DNA of 64,000 nt from Isoetes taiwanensis. Taxonomy: Eukaryota > Streptophyta > Lycopodiopsida > Isoetales > Isoetaceae. The position numbers and the translations under genes were made by a program. Location: positions 5,503,962-5,567,961 of the forward strand of contig JAJEKV010000054.1 in assembly GCA_021234155.1 (NCBI GenBank), in the 5' to 3' direction. The notes under the pieces are model-generated. The model was given only the letters and a program-made list of their open reading frames with translations, did not search any database and was not told the DNA's origin. The stretch's first letter is position 1, and each line of letters starts with the position of its first letter. Of the stretch, positions 12,438 through 25,030 are shown one piece after another.

Positions 12438-13039
12438 CTAATTAGGGTTCAAGAAATGCATTATATTAGGCCAGGATCATAATTTACCTTTTATTTTTCT
12501 AAACCCTGGTTCTTGCATAATCGAAATCTCACCATCCATCAATGGCTAAGAGTTGCCCAATCTGTTGCAGGCCAACTGTATGGTGGCCGCTGAGCTGCCT
12601 AATAAAACTCTGTTACAGTCAAGTAGAGAGTAGAGGTTCAGGGATACAAAAAGCGTGACCATCACGTTTTTCTATTTTCCACTGTATTTTTCTTTTCCAC
12701 GAGTTTTCTTTGTGTACATATGTGGACATTTTCGATCAACACCACCATTATGCAACCATGGGTTTTCACCCCATACTCCATTTCTGTAAACAATGTCAAA
12801 CCATTGTTACATGCCCATGATAGTGCAATAATGTCTTAGATTCCTAAAGCTTATGATAGAGCACCTAGCAGTGTATCAATGTGCATCCATAAAGCCCTCG
12901 TGTCATATATATGCCATAGAACCATTGGTCTTTACCCTTGTTCAAGCAACCTGCCGTAAATAACTACATAGCTACAGACAGAGCAATAATTCCTTAGAGT
13001 CATGATGCATTAGAGCCATCATTACTTATAATAAAAAAA

Positions 13040-13789
13040 GCCTGCCTCCTACCGTAGGTCAGGGTGGGCCAAAATTCATAAATAGAGTTAGCAACAAGGA
13101 GAGTAGGACCTTGTTGCCAAAGCCCTACCCTACCTATATTGCCTAATTGTACAAGTAATTATTATTCTTTAACGAGCCAACTGGCAAGCAAGTTCACCAA
13201 TAAAATGAGTAAGAAATACCGCTTGGTAAGAGTACTAATCTGTGCCAATGCCTGCGTACCCCATATAAGTTCCAGCAATATAATCTACGCACATTACATT
13301 TTGAAAACTTGATCATAATCTTCTTTATTGTATACAATAACAGGAAGCATTTGAGTGAGAATAGATATAAGGCAAAATCTAGGAGAGGATTACCTCCAAA
13401 GCTCGCTAGTATGGTCTGCAATAGCCCAATGGCAATTCATAAAATTCATAAGCCCAATGGCAGTTTATTTCATATGACATTCTTCTTGACAAAACATGTC
13501 CAATCTCACCATGTATAAACGTTACAAAAAGGCCTTGGTGCGGTTGCATTGAATAACACTATTCAAATACAATATGCTTCACAATAAGTCATTGATAATC
13601 CAGCATTGATTATTCGTCCACATTGGCAGTCTTAGTGCGTAATTGTCCAGATTGATCGAAAATATAGAATCGTCATTTCCAGCCTATGCCAGTTCCTATA
13701 AAGATCCAAAATGTATTAGTAAGAAATTGTATACACCTGAATTTTAACCATTTTAAGGCCCCTAGTATAACTAGGGAACTGAGTTAATG
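13040..13789. other. Spacer U2 between B1 and B2
   Basis: Begins like U1 (CCTCCTACC, then a CAACAAGG hairpin at 13088-13120). The rest is AT-rich with no supported gene. Confidence 0.5.
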
Positions 13790-15896
13790 AAAAAAAAACC
13801 TTTTAAAATCTGTTCAAACAGACTTTTTCCATCCATGGACTTTTGCAAAGACCACTTCAGTACAATATGCAGCCTTAAGCCAAAACAGGTGTAAATTTGA
13901 CTTAAGCCTTAAAAATGGTTAACATTTACTAAAGCAGATGATATTACCAGATTCTATTAACAAATAAGAATTTCCTTTCGTCAATCTCATTAATGATTTT
14001 TACCTTTAAAAGAGTTCATCATTGACTCTAGAACAGTATAAGATCAAAATTAAAGTTTAGAGTTTCCCTTGTCTTTCAACACCATAGAGCTCAATAGACT
14101 TGTCAAAACTATATCTGCAATGCCACCATGTCTTGTAGCTTTTCCAACATGAATACATGGGAAAACACACATAGGAGCAAGAAATCCCGTTACCTGCAGT
14201 GAAACCAGAGGACAGTTAGCCTAAGAAGGGTAAGAGCCTAAGTCACTAACAGGTAAGCTACGGATTCCTTGGGCTTATCGCCCTTCACCTTGCATGTTAA
14301 CACAAACACAATAGACAGTCAATTTATCAGGCAAAGAGTGTGTAAATTACTCTGCCCTAAAAGATTAGCCTACATGCAACTTTTATCAGTATGCAAGCTT
14401 AGAAATTATTATTATTAAATGCTTCTCCACCAGCTTATGACAAGGTCTAGAAGCTTCATTCTTCCTACCCGCAATTGTCACGAGGTCTCCTCTATTATAA
14501 GCATGCATGCAATAAAGGGATCATTTTCACATATATGAGAAGGTCTGGAAGTCCATTTTTTGATGCTGCTCTCAGATACAAAATTATTATCAGCAATATC
14601 ATACCCAAAAGAATTCCAAATTGTAAAGCCCCAAACTAAAGTGGCCACAAACCGTGTGTTTCTGTTAAGAGCCCTTTAGCATTAAAAGAGCATCGGCCCG
14701 GTGAGCATATTCTGTCAAAAACATCCTAGGCGGGCTTTGCACGCTTTGGATATGCAAAATGTCAAATAGAGCAAGAACCCAAACGGATCTAGAATTTTCG
14801 TGCAAAAATATTGAAGAGTTCAGCTTATTTTCTTCCAACCTGTAAATTTTTGCGAATGGCATCGAATCGATTTACGTGCTCACCATGCCCCAATTCAAGT
14901 GCCCAACTTGAAAGCCCTCTTTGGATGAACGAGAAAAATCTCTTTGTGTAGAACTCTTTTATTGGGTTTGGGTCCATTTTACAACTGGAAACCCACCTTA
15001 AGATTTTCGTACACTATTCCCTATTGAATCTGTAGCACTTTCGCTTTTTGCATGGCTATTAAGCTATCTATATCTAGAATCCATAAAATATTAATTCGTT
15101 TACTCAGAAAGCGGTCGTAAAACAATGTAACTATTGAATTTTAAACTATATAATGCATAGATCGTGTTTAATTAAGCATCAACACTCTGTCCTTTAAGCT
15201 ATACCACCTGCACAATAGTCCACACTGCATAGTTCAAGACTCACAGCAGTTCTCTTAATAAGTTTTAACCAAATTTTAGATCTAATAGGAACATGGCCAC
15301 AACTCGTGTATCTTTTGCCTCGTCTCACGCTTTTTAAATATCATGCATTAGTTGGCGGACTTAGAAATTAAGCTTTCTACCATCGGAGAATGTGAACATA
15401 AGCTGTTAAAACTCATATATGTCTACTCAAATCGCACATTATATACAACCTAGGTGTATGGACAAGTGCATGCTAGTCCCATTAACATCAGTCCTAAGTT
15501 CAATCCATCTTTTTAGTTTTTCATATCTCCATTGCTTTACAGTAGCCTTGTATCCCTGTGTACAGGGTGCTTAAAAGGATACCATTTCTAAACCAGAATT
15601 CTTATGCTATAATTATCCCGATTATCTTTTAAGACCTCGGGTTTTTTTACGTTGCTCATTCGATTGCAATCATGAAATGAAGGCATCTTTGGAAGAAGGA
15701 GCAAATACATGTATTCTTGCAGCAAACACATAGGCCACAAATGCACAACCCATGGCTCATTATAGTAGCATTAGACTAATGTAAACATCCAGTTGAAAAG
15801 AGAATAGCTCCATACGAATAGTGTCATGCCTTATTATCATATAAAGAAAAATATCCACACAAAGTATTCAGCAAATAGGGTGATTCAATTATTCAA

Positions 15897-16020
15897 ACCT
15901 GGGAGTAGACCTTTGTTCTAGCATAATTGCCTTTGGTCATGTTGATCGCAAATTGCCGAAAGCTCTCAATGCCTTGTTTACTCAAAGAAATAGTGGATGG
16001 CATCTCTATATTATTCTCTG
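15897..16020 (-). CDS. Probable internal exon, unknown protein (B2 copy)
   Basis: B2 counterpart of the 11993-12112 exon. Minus-strand frame reads NNIEMPSTISLSKQGIESF then RQFAINMTKGNYARTKVYSQ before CAG|GTTTGA. Open throughout. See the B1 entry for boundaries. Confidence 0.4.
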
Positions 16021-16159
16021 GATTATCACATGCAAAAGAGAGTAGATTCAGTTAATGTCACCAGCATCTTTCCCTTTATTCAAATTATCATAGCTCTCGA
16101 TCCTCCTGTTCTACGATAGCCTTATGGAATTGGCATATCTTTTCCATGAAGTATTTACC

Positions 16160-16341
16160 TTCTTCTCCCAAGAAGCGGGCATCAAATCCATCTTATTTAC
16201 ATCTATTTTCACAGCCTTTATATGCCGTTGCGTACAGTTCTATAGAAGGTCACCCATCTTGCTATGCATTTGCGGCTCCGCCATCCAAGACATGCCATAA
16301 TATTCCAGCATTCTATGCCGCAAGGGCAAGTTCGGAATACC
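16160..16341 (-). pseudogene. B2 copy of the exon-like segment with further frame damage
   Basis: Matches 12253-12437 but three bases shorter. It keeps the MLEYYGMSWMAEPQMHSK and AVKIDVNKMDLMPASWEKK blocks in different frames. The shortened stretch lies where B1 reads GCAGCCACAG. Confidence 0.35.
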
Positions 16342-16926
16342 CTAATTAGGGTTCAAGAAATGCATTATATTAGGCGGGATCATAATTTACCTTTTATTTT
16401 TCTAAACCACGGTTCTTGCATAATCGAAATCTCACCATCCATCAATGGCTAAGAGTTGCCCAATCATTCTGGGAGCCAAGCTGTATGGTGGCGGTGCCTA
16501 ATAAAACTACATTACAGTCAAGTAGAGAGTAGAGGTTCGGGGATACAAAAAAAAGCGTGACCATCCGTTTTTCTATTTTCCACTGTATTTTTCTTTTCCA
16601 CGAGTTTTCTTTGTGTACATATGTGGACATTTTCGATCAACACCACCATTATGCAACCATGGGTTTTCACCCCATACTCCATTTCTGTAAACAATGTCAA
16701 ACCATTGTTACATGCCCATGATAGTGCAATAATGTCTTAGATTCCTAAAGCTTATGATAGAGCACCTAGCAGTGTATCAATGTGCATCCATAAAGCCCTC
16801 GTGTCATATATATGCCATAGAACCATTGGTCTTTACCCTTGTTCAAGCAACCTGCCGTAAATAACTACATAGCTACAGACAGAGCAATAATTCCTTAGAG
16901 TCATGATGCATTAGAGCCATCATTAC

Positions 16927-16930
<4 letters not shown>

Positions 16931-16959
<29 letters not shown>
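16931..16959. repeat. Poly(A) tract at right edge of duplication array
   Basis: Twenty-nine A closing unit B2. Confidence 0.9.
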
Positions 16960-16961
<2 letters not shown>

Positions 16962-17052
16962 TGCAACCATGAAGAAAATTATTTTGCAAATATCGTTATA
17001 TTCTAATTTTGTATAGTCGCAACCACATTGACGTGTAGTCTACATGAAGGGT

Positions 17053-17205
17053 GACATTCAGATGTGAAAACACTCCCTCTGCTTGTTAGATAGTGTTTGA
17101 CACATCAAAATGTATATAAAAAGAGAATGGAGACATTTAGATGTGAAAACACTGCCTCTGCCTGTTAGGTAGTGTTTGTCACATCAAAATGTATATTTAA
17201 AAAGA
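17053..17205. repeat. Two-unit tandem repeat of a palindromic unit
   Basis: Two copies with a 79-base period starting GACATT(C/T)AGATG. Each unit holds GATGTGAAAACACT facing AGTGTTTG(A/T)CACATC, so each could fold into a hairpin. May be a decayed MITE duplicated in tandem. Confidence 0.75.
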
Positions 17206-17828
17206 CTGGACTAGTCTAAACTTAGAATGGCCATTAATTTTCCCGTTGTCGAGATACCTTTGGCAGCACTGTTTTTAGAGAGCAAGCGTATCATTGCCCA
17301 TGCAACCTTATCTTAAAAGGATGGCCAAGAGAATGCCTCAAGGATTTTTAAAGGCTATGGTCGACCACTCCAATTTTGTCATGTACTTGCCTTCAATAGA
17401 TTCAGTATACTGGAGTGGAACAGTCTCCTCTCTACACAATCATGGCTCATATTATTAGTTTAAAAGTGTTTCAGAAGTCGATTCCATTTTCAAGTTCTTG
17501 GTTCAGATTCTTGCTTGAAGCTTCAAACAAGACTAAAGATGCAAAATGGGAAATGTGGAGAAAGCAATAATTCGTGGCAATGGAGGCACTGTGATCATTA
17601 TTACTCGATAAGGACTGCACAATTAATGGCAAAGATAACATATGCCAAATGCTGAGGTATTTACAAATGGCAAGAATTGTGCAACTATACCTGGAGGTAA
17701 CGATAGTTTGCTTGGCTTGCCGAACAAAGCAAGAACTCATGGTGATGGAGGTACACAAGCTCATAATTGCTATCCACAGGGAGATATGAAAGCAATGGGA
17801 TAGAGCAAAAGTCCAAATATCAGCAGTC

Positions 17829-17914
17829 AACTGGTTTCATGTACTTACCTCAGAAATTAATGCCTTGCAAATATTAGCAACTGGTTTCATGTACTTACCT
17901 CATAAATTAATGCC
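17829..17914. repeat. Two-unit tandem repeat, 50-base period
   Basis: AACTGGTTTCATGTACTTAC followed by CTCA-AAATTAATGCC occurs at 17829 and 17879. Confidence 0.8.
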
Positions 17915-20900
17915 AACAAGTAATTCAGGTTTGCAAATAGGAATTTCTTTTATGTGTGTAGTTCTCCATGTGTTTAACTACTCAATCAAGATGGTGCGGA
18001 TGGGAGGAGAACTAAAGGTAGCTAGGACCGCGAGGGAGCATTGTGTACCATTGTGAAAGATTTCTTTTCCACATGTGTTTCTTCTTCCATATTCGAAAGT
18101 TTCTTTGCCTGGTCATGCAACTTTATTTCAGTTTGTTGTTTTAGAGTTTATGCATATTCTGACTATCTCCAACCTGACTGACGCACGAACACCGACACTG
18201 ATCACAATAACTCTCAAACCCTCATAGCTACAAAGAACATCGACCACATACTAGCAGATCCACAACTGACCATCGAGCTTCCTCTGTCTACAAGAGACGA
18301 AATCAGGCAATCCAACCATCTTTGAGACAACTAAGTATAGGTGTCTACTCAACAATAGTGCATGCAGAACAATAATGCTCTACGACGACAACATGCTTGA
18401 GCTCCGCCATGAATAACAAGTCACGGAGTCCTCAGTCACAGCCATCCTCGCCACGTTCTGAGACTGCACCACGGGACCATCGTTCACACGGCCAAAATAT
18501 ACAGACACCATGGGGGAATCATGCAGCAATTCTTGAGAAGATTCTTCTAGCAAAAACAACAACAACATTTGGCCAAGCGAAGTGGCTTTCTTATTGAGCA
18601 TTCAAAAAGCAAAGTACAATACTGTAATAGTAGAAATGATTGGCTAGAAAAATACAAAGCCAAACAAACCCCAGAAGTAGACAATCACCGAGGGTTTCAA
18701 TAAGAAAGGAGGTAAGCCAGAATGAAACTCAAAGTCATAGATTTATCAACTGGAATAAAAACCCAGCACTTTCGGGTTTTCGTGGAAAACCATGGAGATA
18801 AATAACAGACTAGGAGCCACACAAGTGCATCATCCATCCATCATTTGGCAAAAACCCTTGTGCATTCGCTGTCTTCACATAACATTTTCAAAATCCAAAT
18901 GGCCATGATAACTTGATAGAATGAGGTCGTTGAAAATTCATCCATAGTTATGAAGCCACGGCTCCACTTCGAATGTGGCTTGAATTAGATATCCATAGTC
19001 ACGAATCCATATCCCAATTCAAATGTGACTTGAATAGATATAGAAGAACAAAAATTTTGAAAATGAAACACGTTACACATGTCAAAATCCATAAACAAGC
19101 ATAGGAGAATAGAATAGAATAGAATAGAATAGGAGAAAATATATCAAGTTCAATATGAAGCAAGAACTAAGCAAGCCACCCATATAAAATGAGCATAAGC
19201 GAAGGGACGAGGAAGAACATCCGCCTAGCCAGGAATAACATCTGCAAACTATTATGGGGAAGAACATCCGTCCAAACAACACAACAAATAAAATGGAGCA
19301 GGGAAGAACGTCTGCCTAGTCGAAAGATGTCAAATGCAACTAAGGCAGGGAAGAAACATCCGTCCATAAACTACCAATGAAGGAAACGTAAACAAACAAG
19401 GTGACGAGAAATGACCACACATTTCAAGTACATTGCAAAAGGGCATGGGAGGGTAGGAAGACAAAACACAAAAAGAAGGAACGCTCAAGAGGAAGGCCGA
19501 TGATGAAAACCTAGAAATGATGAAAACCTAGAAATGTTGTCATGGAACCATTGCATTCTTGAGAAAAGAAAGAAAAAGGGAAAGAGAATGAAAAACAAGG
19601 GAATATAAATGGGATAAAACCTCCAATGGGACTCCATTTGTAGCCATGAGGACAGATAGAGAAAGGCAAACATGAACATTATGTAAGGAAGAACATGTAC
19701 TTTGTATTGACCAAAAAACCAAAGTACTGCATTGCCGATAAAAAAGAACCAAAGGGCAATTGGATTGTAGACGCCAATATACATATCACTTAAGATGTAC
19801 ACATAAGCACTGCCTTGGCCGTAGGCTATAAAGAATGTAACATTAAATGGGTTAGTGCACAAAAAGACATAAACTATGGAAAACAATAGACATAGCGGAG
19901 AAGATACATAGCACATAAACAATGAGAAGAAGGTTAGCAAGACTAACACAGGGAGTAGATCACAAATAGAGGCAAAGCCAGCTTGATGAAAACATTTTGA
20001 TGTTGACCAAGGCGAGCATAAATTAGTCCAATTGAAATGATATGTGAAATATTTAAATAGTACAAAAATGATCTAAATTTATGTGAGGCTGTAAAAAGGA
20101 TATCAAGTTAAAAACATAAAAATGATGTCTAGAACCGTAGCCTAGAATGTTGAAGTATGTCAAGTCAAAAGCATAAAATGATTTGCAGAACCGTTGCCTA
20201 CAATGTTGAAGTAACCAAACGTCTGATGCCCGCAAAGAGTATGAGGTTAGTATAGTTGAGGCAAGAAATCGTTTAACAGTCTTGAATATCCCTTCCCAAA
20301 CATTAATACAAGGAAGCAAATGAATGGAGACAAACTGGCAACAATTATAACACGATTCAAAAAACAAAGGATGGAAAACCAAGAACGGCTCTTGTTGTTG
20401 TTGGAACATTACAGATCAAAAAATCTGGTCTTATCCACTGTAGGCGGAGTAAATATGGACTTGAAATCTACTAGGCCGCACATTTGCTTAGGACCTGTTA
20501 GAGAGAAAATCGTTTAGGATCCATTGGAGATAAACAAACATCCAGCCTTAACGTAATATCTAAGATAAGAGTTTGAATAATATGGTAATCGTTTATAATG
20601 ACGTGGCGTAAAAGTAATGAAAATTAAGGATCGGTGAACTTTAGAAATAAAAGAGCAATATGGATTAGCAAATGCAATTTACAAGGTTAAAAAGCAAACA
20701 ATAGACTCAAATGAGGAGAGTATAAAATAAAAGTGTGATAGGGGAAATGTAGAAAGCAAAAAGTAAGAGAATGAAAATAACTATAGAAAATAGAAAAAAA
20801 TTACAGTGGGACATCATTTGGAGCCATGTCAGTGGAACATCATTTGGACCTTATGCTAGAAAGAACAAATATTTAGGTCGACTCAAAGACTATAGTATTG

Positions 20901-21171
20901 CACCAAGTAGATAAGGTATAGCAATCAAAGTGTGCACCGAAAAACCTGAAATAAGATCCCATTAGGAATAGAATAGAATAGAAGAAGCCACAAGCGGTAT
21001 CAAAGAAGAAAATCTGGGCACTGATACGATGCAAGTTGAACCAAAAATTGCAGATGCATAAGCAAAACTTCATTCACATGAAAAGTATGTAAATAAACAT
21101 GGAAGAAAACGAAATACGAGTTTAAAGAAATTTAGGAGTTAGTACAAATTTGGAAATAATATATATATATA
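17915..21171. other. Non-coding stretch with small repeats
   Basis: No supported gene. It contains a GC-richer patch near 18170-18560 with open frames on both strands that I cannot assign, an (AATAG)n run at 19106-19132, a degenerate tandem repeat at 19211-19365, a duplicated GATGAAAACCTAGAAAT near 19500-19533, and a short AATAG run near 20965. The long minus-strand frame at 19949-19485 has hydrophobic low-complexity content without motifs. Confidence 0.5.
19211..19365. repeat. Degenerate tandem repeat, about 45-base period
   Basis: Four units begin with GGAAGAACATCCGCC or close variants at about 19211, 19258, 19302 and 19348. Confidence 0.65.
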
Positions 21172-21407
21172 TTTTTTTTTTTTTTTGGAGAAACGGCAGT
21201 GATTATATTATATTACATGCAAAAAGTACATAGTAATACAAAATACAGAGAATAAACTCTGTTATAAGGCCATATTTAAACAAAAACGGCCTATCGCTCC
21301 CAAGGAGGCTATTTTTAATAAACTAGAACACTGTTTGGATATGCAAGCCAAAGAAAGAAAGGAAATATTTTTAGCAGACCATCAAGATAAGTGTATCAGT
21401 GGCGAAA

Positions 21408-23211
21408 TCAGTCATCCATAACTCCATCCAGAGTTATAATCGCATAGGCTTGATCCGTATACTTATTGAGCAGGTAATCCAGCTCCACAGCCCCATATGC
21501 AGACGCATCCAAAATATGAAGAATCCAGGACTCCCGCGCTCCCTCACAAATACCAAGCTTATCTTGGAAATAAGGCTTGAGTTCTTGTTTGAATTGCCAT
21601 ATATCCTCATCCGCCAGAATACGCTTTAGAGCTCGGATCATAATAGTTTCTGTTTTGACCCAAAGTAGGGCTTCCAGTACCTCTTGATGTGACATTGGGT
21701 TGGTGTTATCCGGAACTATTCTGGCATGTCCTCCCTCGTGATGTTTCTTAACCAGATAATCTGTTATCAACATCAGATAAACTGTTAAAGTAAGAAGTGA
21801 AAAACGAGTAAAATCCCTGAAAGGAACCCAGCTTATCCCAATTTTTATCATAATTGGATCCCTTAGGCAATCTATGCGCCATAGCTGCATCAGCCAGTTC
21901 AAGTTGAAGGATTGTTTTAAGAGCATTTATATCAGGTGGAGAGTGGTTTATGGCCACATTGTTTCTATGCTTCCATATCGACCACATGCAGATAGTTCTG
22001 ACTGTATCCAGAAATGGGGAACTATTTGCTAAGAAGACAAAAAGATCGACCTCGTACTTTCGGGGTGACACCAATATAGGCCCCAATCCAATTCCAGAAA
22101 GGAGTGAGCCATGGGCAAATAAAAATATGGCTTGAGGATTCAACTTGGCCACAGCCTAAAGGGCAGCTATCTATTGCCTGATCATTGTATTTGGAACGGT
22201 AGGCATTGGACTTTAGGCTTTTATTCAGTACTAACCATCTGAAAAAGGTAATCTTTCTGGCACATTGTAATTTCCAGCCTTTCGATACTTGACTATAGCT
22301 TCCGAAGTCCGAAAGCAGCCCCATTGGTGGGCAACTTTCGTTCCATTAGAATTCAAGAGCATTAAGTAGATCTTAGAAACTATGTAGCCTTTACCATCCA
22401 TAGTCCAATTGAGCTCTTTTTTCTCCCCACTCCTTGGATGCCGAGTTAACACATTGTATATATTTCTATTGCATACTGTGTCTTGCACAAGGCCAGAGAT
22501 TTCTTGCCATGATCTTCAATCATCCCCTCTGACCATATTGCCCACAGTACAGAGATCTTTGAGTTTCCACTCTTTGTATTTTCTGGGATGTTTGAGGGCC
22601 AAACACCCATCATCCTCATCTGTAAGTCCCTGGTGCCAAAAGAAACTAAAGTCATCTGAAACATTTTCAACTGGGCAGGCTTTGAAGCATACAGACACTT
22701 TGTTCCAAGCTTGGATAACTCTCCTCATTATAGCAGATGTGCCCATTGCTGGATTTAGTTGATAGAAAGCAGAATCAGGCAGATGATGTGGAGTAGATGG
22801 GCTTCCCACTAAAGACGTCCTCCCAATCCAATATTTCATTAAGTAAAGAGCAGGGGACTTTGAGGAGGAAGTCAGAGATCTCCACACTAGTTTAGCTGCT
22901 AAGACTTGTGCCTGCAAGAACAAATCCTTACACCCCAAACCTCCCCTTTTTCTGGGAAGAGCTAGGTACTGCCACCCCACCATGTGAGCACCTTGCCAAA
23001 TAAATTCTTTCATAATGGCCTCTATTTCCTGATAGGACTTTTTGTCTGCTATTATTGCTGATGAGAAAAAAACATGAGAACTGGCAATAACACTGTTAAC
23101 TATCCCCACTCTACCAGCCAAAGAAAGAGTCTTAGGGTACATCTTTAGCTTCTTTTTAATTTTGGTGACTATTGGCTCCCATAAGCCATGTAGACTCATG
23201 TTGAGGGCCAA
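21408..23211 (-). pseudogene. LINE ORF2 C-terminal part: RT thumb/connection and zf-RVT domain
   Basis: From 23211 downward: SLHGLWEPIVTKIKKKLKM, LSLAGRVGIVNSVIASSHVF, IKEFIWQG-like MKEFIWQGAH, and RKRGGLGCKDLFLQ, the typical region after plant L1 RT. Next comes the zf-RVT zinc finger (FFRWLVLNKSL, then CPLGCGQVESSSHIFICPW with Cys, Cys, His, Cys spacing) near 22100-22250. The tail reads ICMWSIWKHRNNVAINH. Several frameshifts split it over four frames. Confidence 0.85.
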
Positions 23212-23383
23212 AGGTAAAACCTAATAGTTTGGTGGGTGATTGGTAACCACAAACTTTGATCCCTTCAATATAATCCTTTGGGCTAGAGGATATAATTGCA
23301 CATTTATCCTTGTTTAGAACAACTCCGAGGCTTTTCCAAACTGTTCATAGCAGCAAGAAAGTTTTGAATCTTGGCCCCCGATT

Positions 23384-24934
23384 TTAGAAAACACGAACGT
23401 ATCGCCGTGCGATCTTGCATAAATGCATGGTATCATTTGTTTCAGGAAGCTTTAAGCAATTAATCTTGTTGTTCTGCTGCAGTTTCAGAATAACCCTGGT
23501 TACCATTTCTGCAACTATCAAGAAAAGATAGGGGGCCGGAGGACAGCCCCCATCTCCTCCTCTTTTGCATTCAAAAAAGGGGGAGGGGGAGCCATTAACC
23601 AAAACTGCAGAGCAGCCTGCCACATTAAACCCAGCTATCTTCTTTATAACTGCCTCTGAAAAGCCCATTTGAGACATGGCTTTGTACAGGAAGCCCCAGT
23701 CTATTGTGTCATAAGCCCTTTTAAAGTCTAGCTTTAGTAACACACATTCTTGGCTAGAAATTCTGTTCCAATGCAGTCCTTCATATGCACCAACAAAATT
23801 ATCAAGGATGCTTCTCCCTGGTAGAAAGCCTGATTGGACTTGATTGATCTTTGACATTAAAATTTTCTTCAATCTGTTGGCAAAAATCTTGGCTATGATT
23901 TTGTATGTGACATTGGTCAGAGATATCGGCCTCCAGTCAGAAAATGTAGTAGGCTTATCTACCTTAGGGACTAAGGCAATGAGTCCAGCATTAATAGCAG
24001 GATGCAATCTCTCAGCTTGCCAAGCTCCCTGTACAAAGGTTGTAAGATCTTTGGACATTAGTCCCCAGAAATGCTCATAGAATTCTGGAGGTAGGCCATC
24101 CGGCCCTGGGCTTTTCCCATGGGCCATACTCCTTATGACTCCCAGAATTTCTGCTTCAAGAGGAACTGCCAGGAGCTGGTTATCTTCAATCATCACATCT
24201 TTAGGTCCAAGTGAACTAAAGAACTCATCCATGCAACAATTATCAATGTTTACTGCTGCAAACAACTCCTTGTACTTGTTGTGAAATAAGTTTTGGATAT
24301 CCTCCTGCTTGGACATCTCAAGCTGACTGTCATCTATTACTGAGACTATCCCATTGTTCATCAACCTGCTCTTGGCAGCCCTAAAGAAAAATTTGGAGCT
24401 GCAATCATCCATCAAATTGACATACAGGCCCCTATTTTTGATTGCCAAGCTCTTTGCCTCATGTTCCTCAATTAATTTGACTTTCCTTTCTAGGATTTCC
24501 TCTCTCTGTTGAAGAGCCAGATTGGATTTATCCATAAAAAGGTTTTGTCTAACCTCTTTCATTTCCAGATAAACTTCTCTTTTCTCCTGTTTCTTTTTCC
24601 TGCTCCATACCTTGCCCCACTGTTTAATCCAATTTTTTATCTGCTTGACCCTATTGGTGAATTCCTTCATAGAACCACTTATGTTTATGGCCTTGAGGGA
24701 GCTGTAGAACCGAGTGTAGTCATCACAGAAAACTTTATTGCTCAGCAGGCTGGTATTAAACTTAAATGGGATATCAGTGGGTTTATTTTGGGGCATATAA
24801 CCTGTGTCCAAGATCTGGGGGTAGTGATCAGAAATAGAATTGCTACAATCATTAGATATGGTCAGGTTATCCCATCCTGTCAAGGTTGATGTATTGGTAT
24901 AGTACCTGTCAAGTAAGCAGTACACCCTATCCAC
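23384..24934 (-). pseudogene. LINE ORF2: endonuclease C-terminus plus reverse transcriptase
   Basis: A 516-codon frame that starts in the endonuclease C-terminal part (SDHYP, the conserved SDH box, about residue 37). RT blocks follow: GKSPGPDGLPPEFYEHFW, RPISLTNVTYKIIAKIFANR, QSGFLPGRSILDN, LKLDFKRAYDTIDWGFLYKA (motif A, catalytic Asp) and a RQGCPLSPYLF equivalent reading GGCPPAPYLF. The frame ends near 23384 just where the YADD box should be. The ATG at its start is internal to ORF2, not a real start. Confidence 0.9.
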
Positions 24935-25030
24935 TCCTTTTCTTTTATTGCTCCAGGAATATGCATGTGAAGAAGAGGGAGCATGGTATATGAAATTATG
25001 AACTAGTTTTTCCCACTCCAGCCTTTCACC

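Larger units (their letters stand above)
9887..13031. repeat. Duplicated unit B, copy 1 (B1)
   Basis: About 3.1 kb, repeated in direct orientation at 13799-16930. Starts CCTTTTAAAATCTG after an A-tract, ends CATTACTTATAATAAAAAAA. Contains a diverged copy of the A-unit exon-like segment, so A and B share ancestry at least there, plus several other minus-strand open segments. Copies differ at roughly 35-40 clustered spots, most of them where one copy reads CAG or CTG. Confidence 0.9.
13799..16930. repeat. Duplicated unit B, copy 2 (B2)
   Basis: Second copy of 9887-13031, ending in a 29-base A-tract at 16931-16959. Lacks about 17 bases near 14000 that B1 has. Otherwise near-identical apart from clustered CAG/CTG-site differences. 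Confidence 0.9.

Noticed and set aside
19485-19949. 154-codon minus-strand frame
   Set aside because: Phe/Leu/Ser-rich translation of A-rich plus-strand DNA with no domain; overlapping frames are equally open.
24509-24889. 126-codon plus-strand frame
   Set aside because: Shadow of the LINE RT on the opposite strand.
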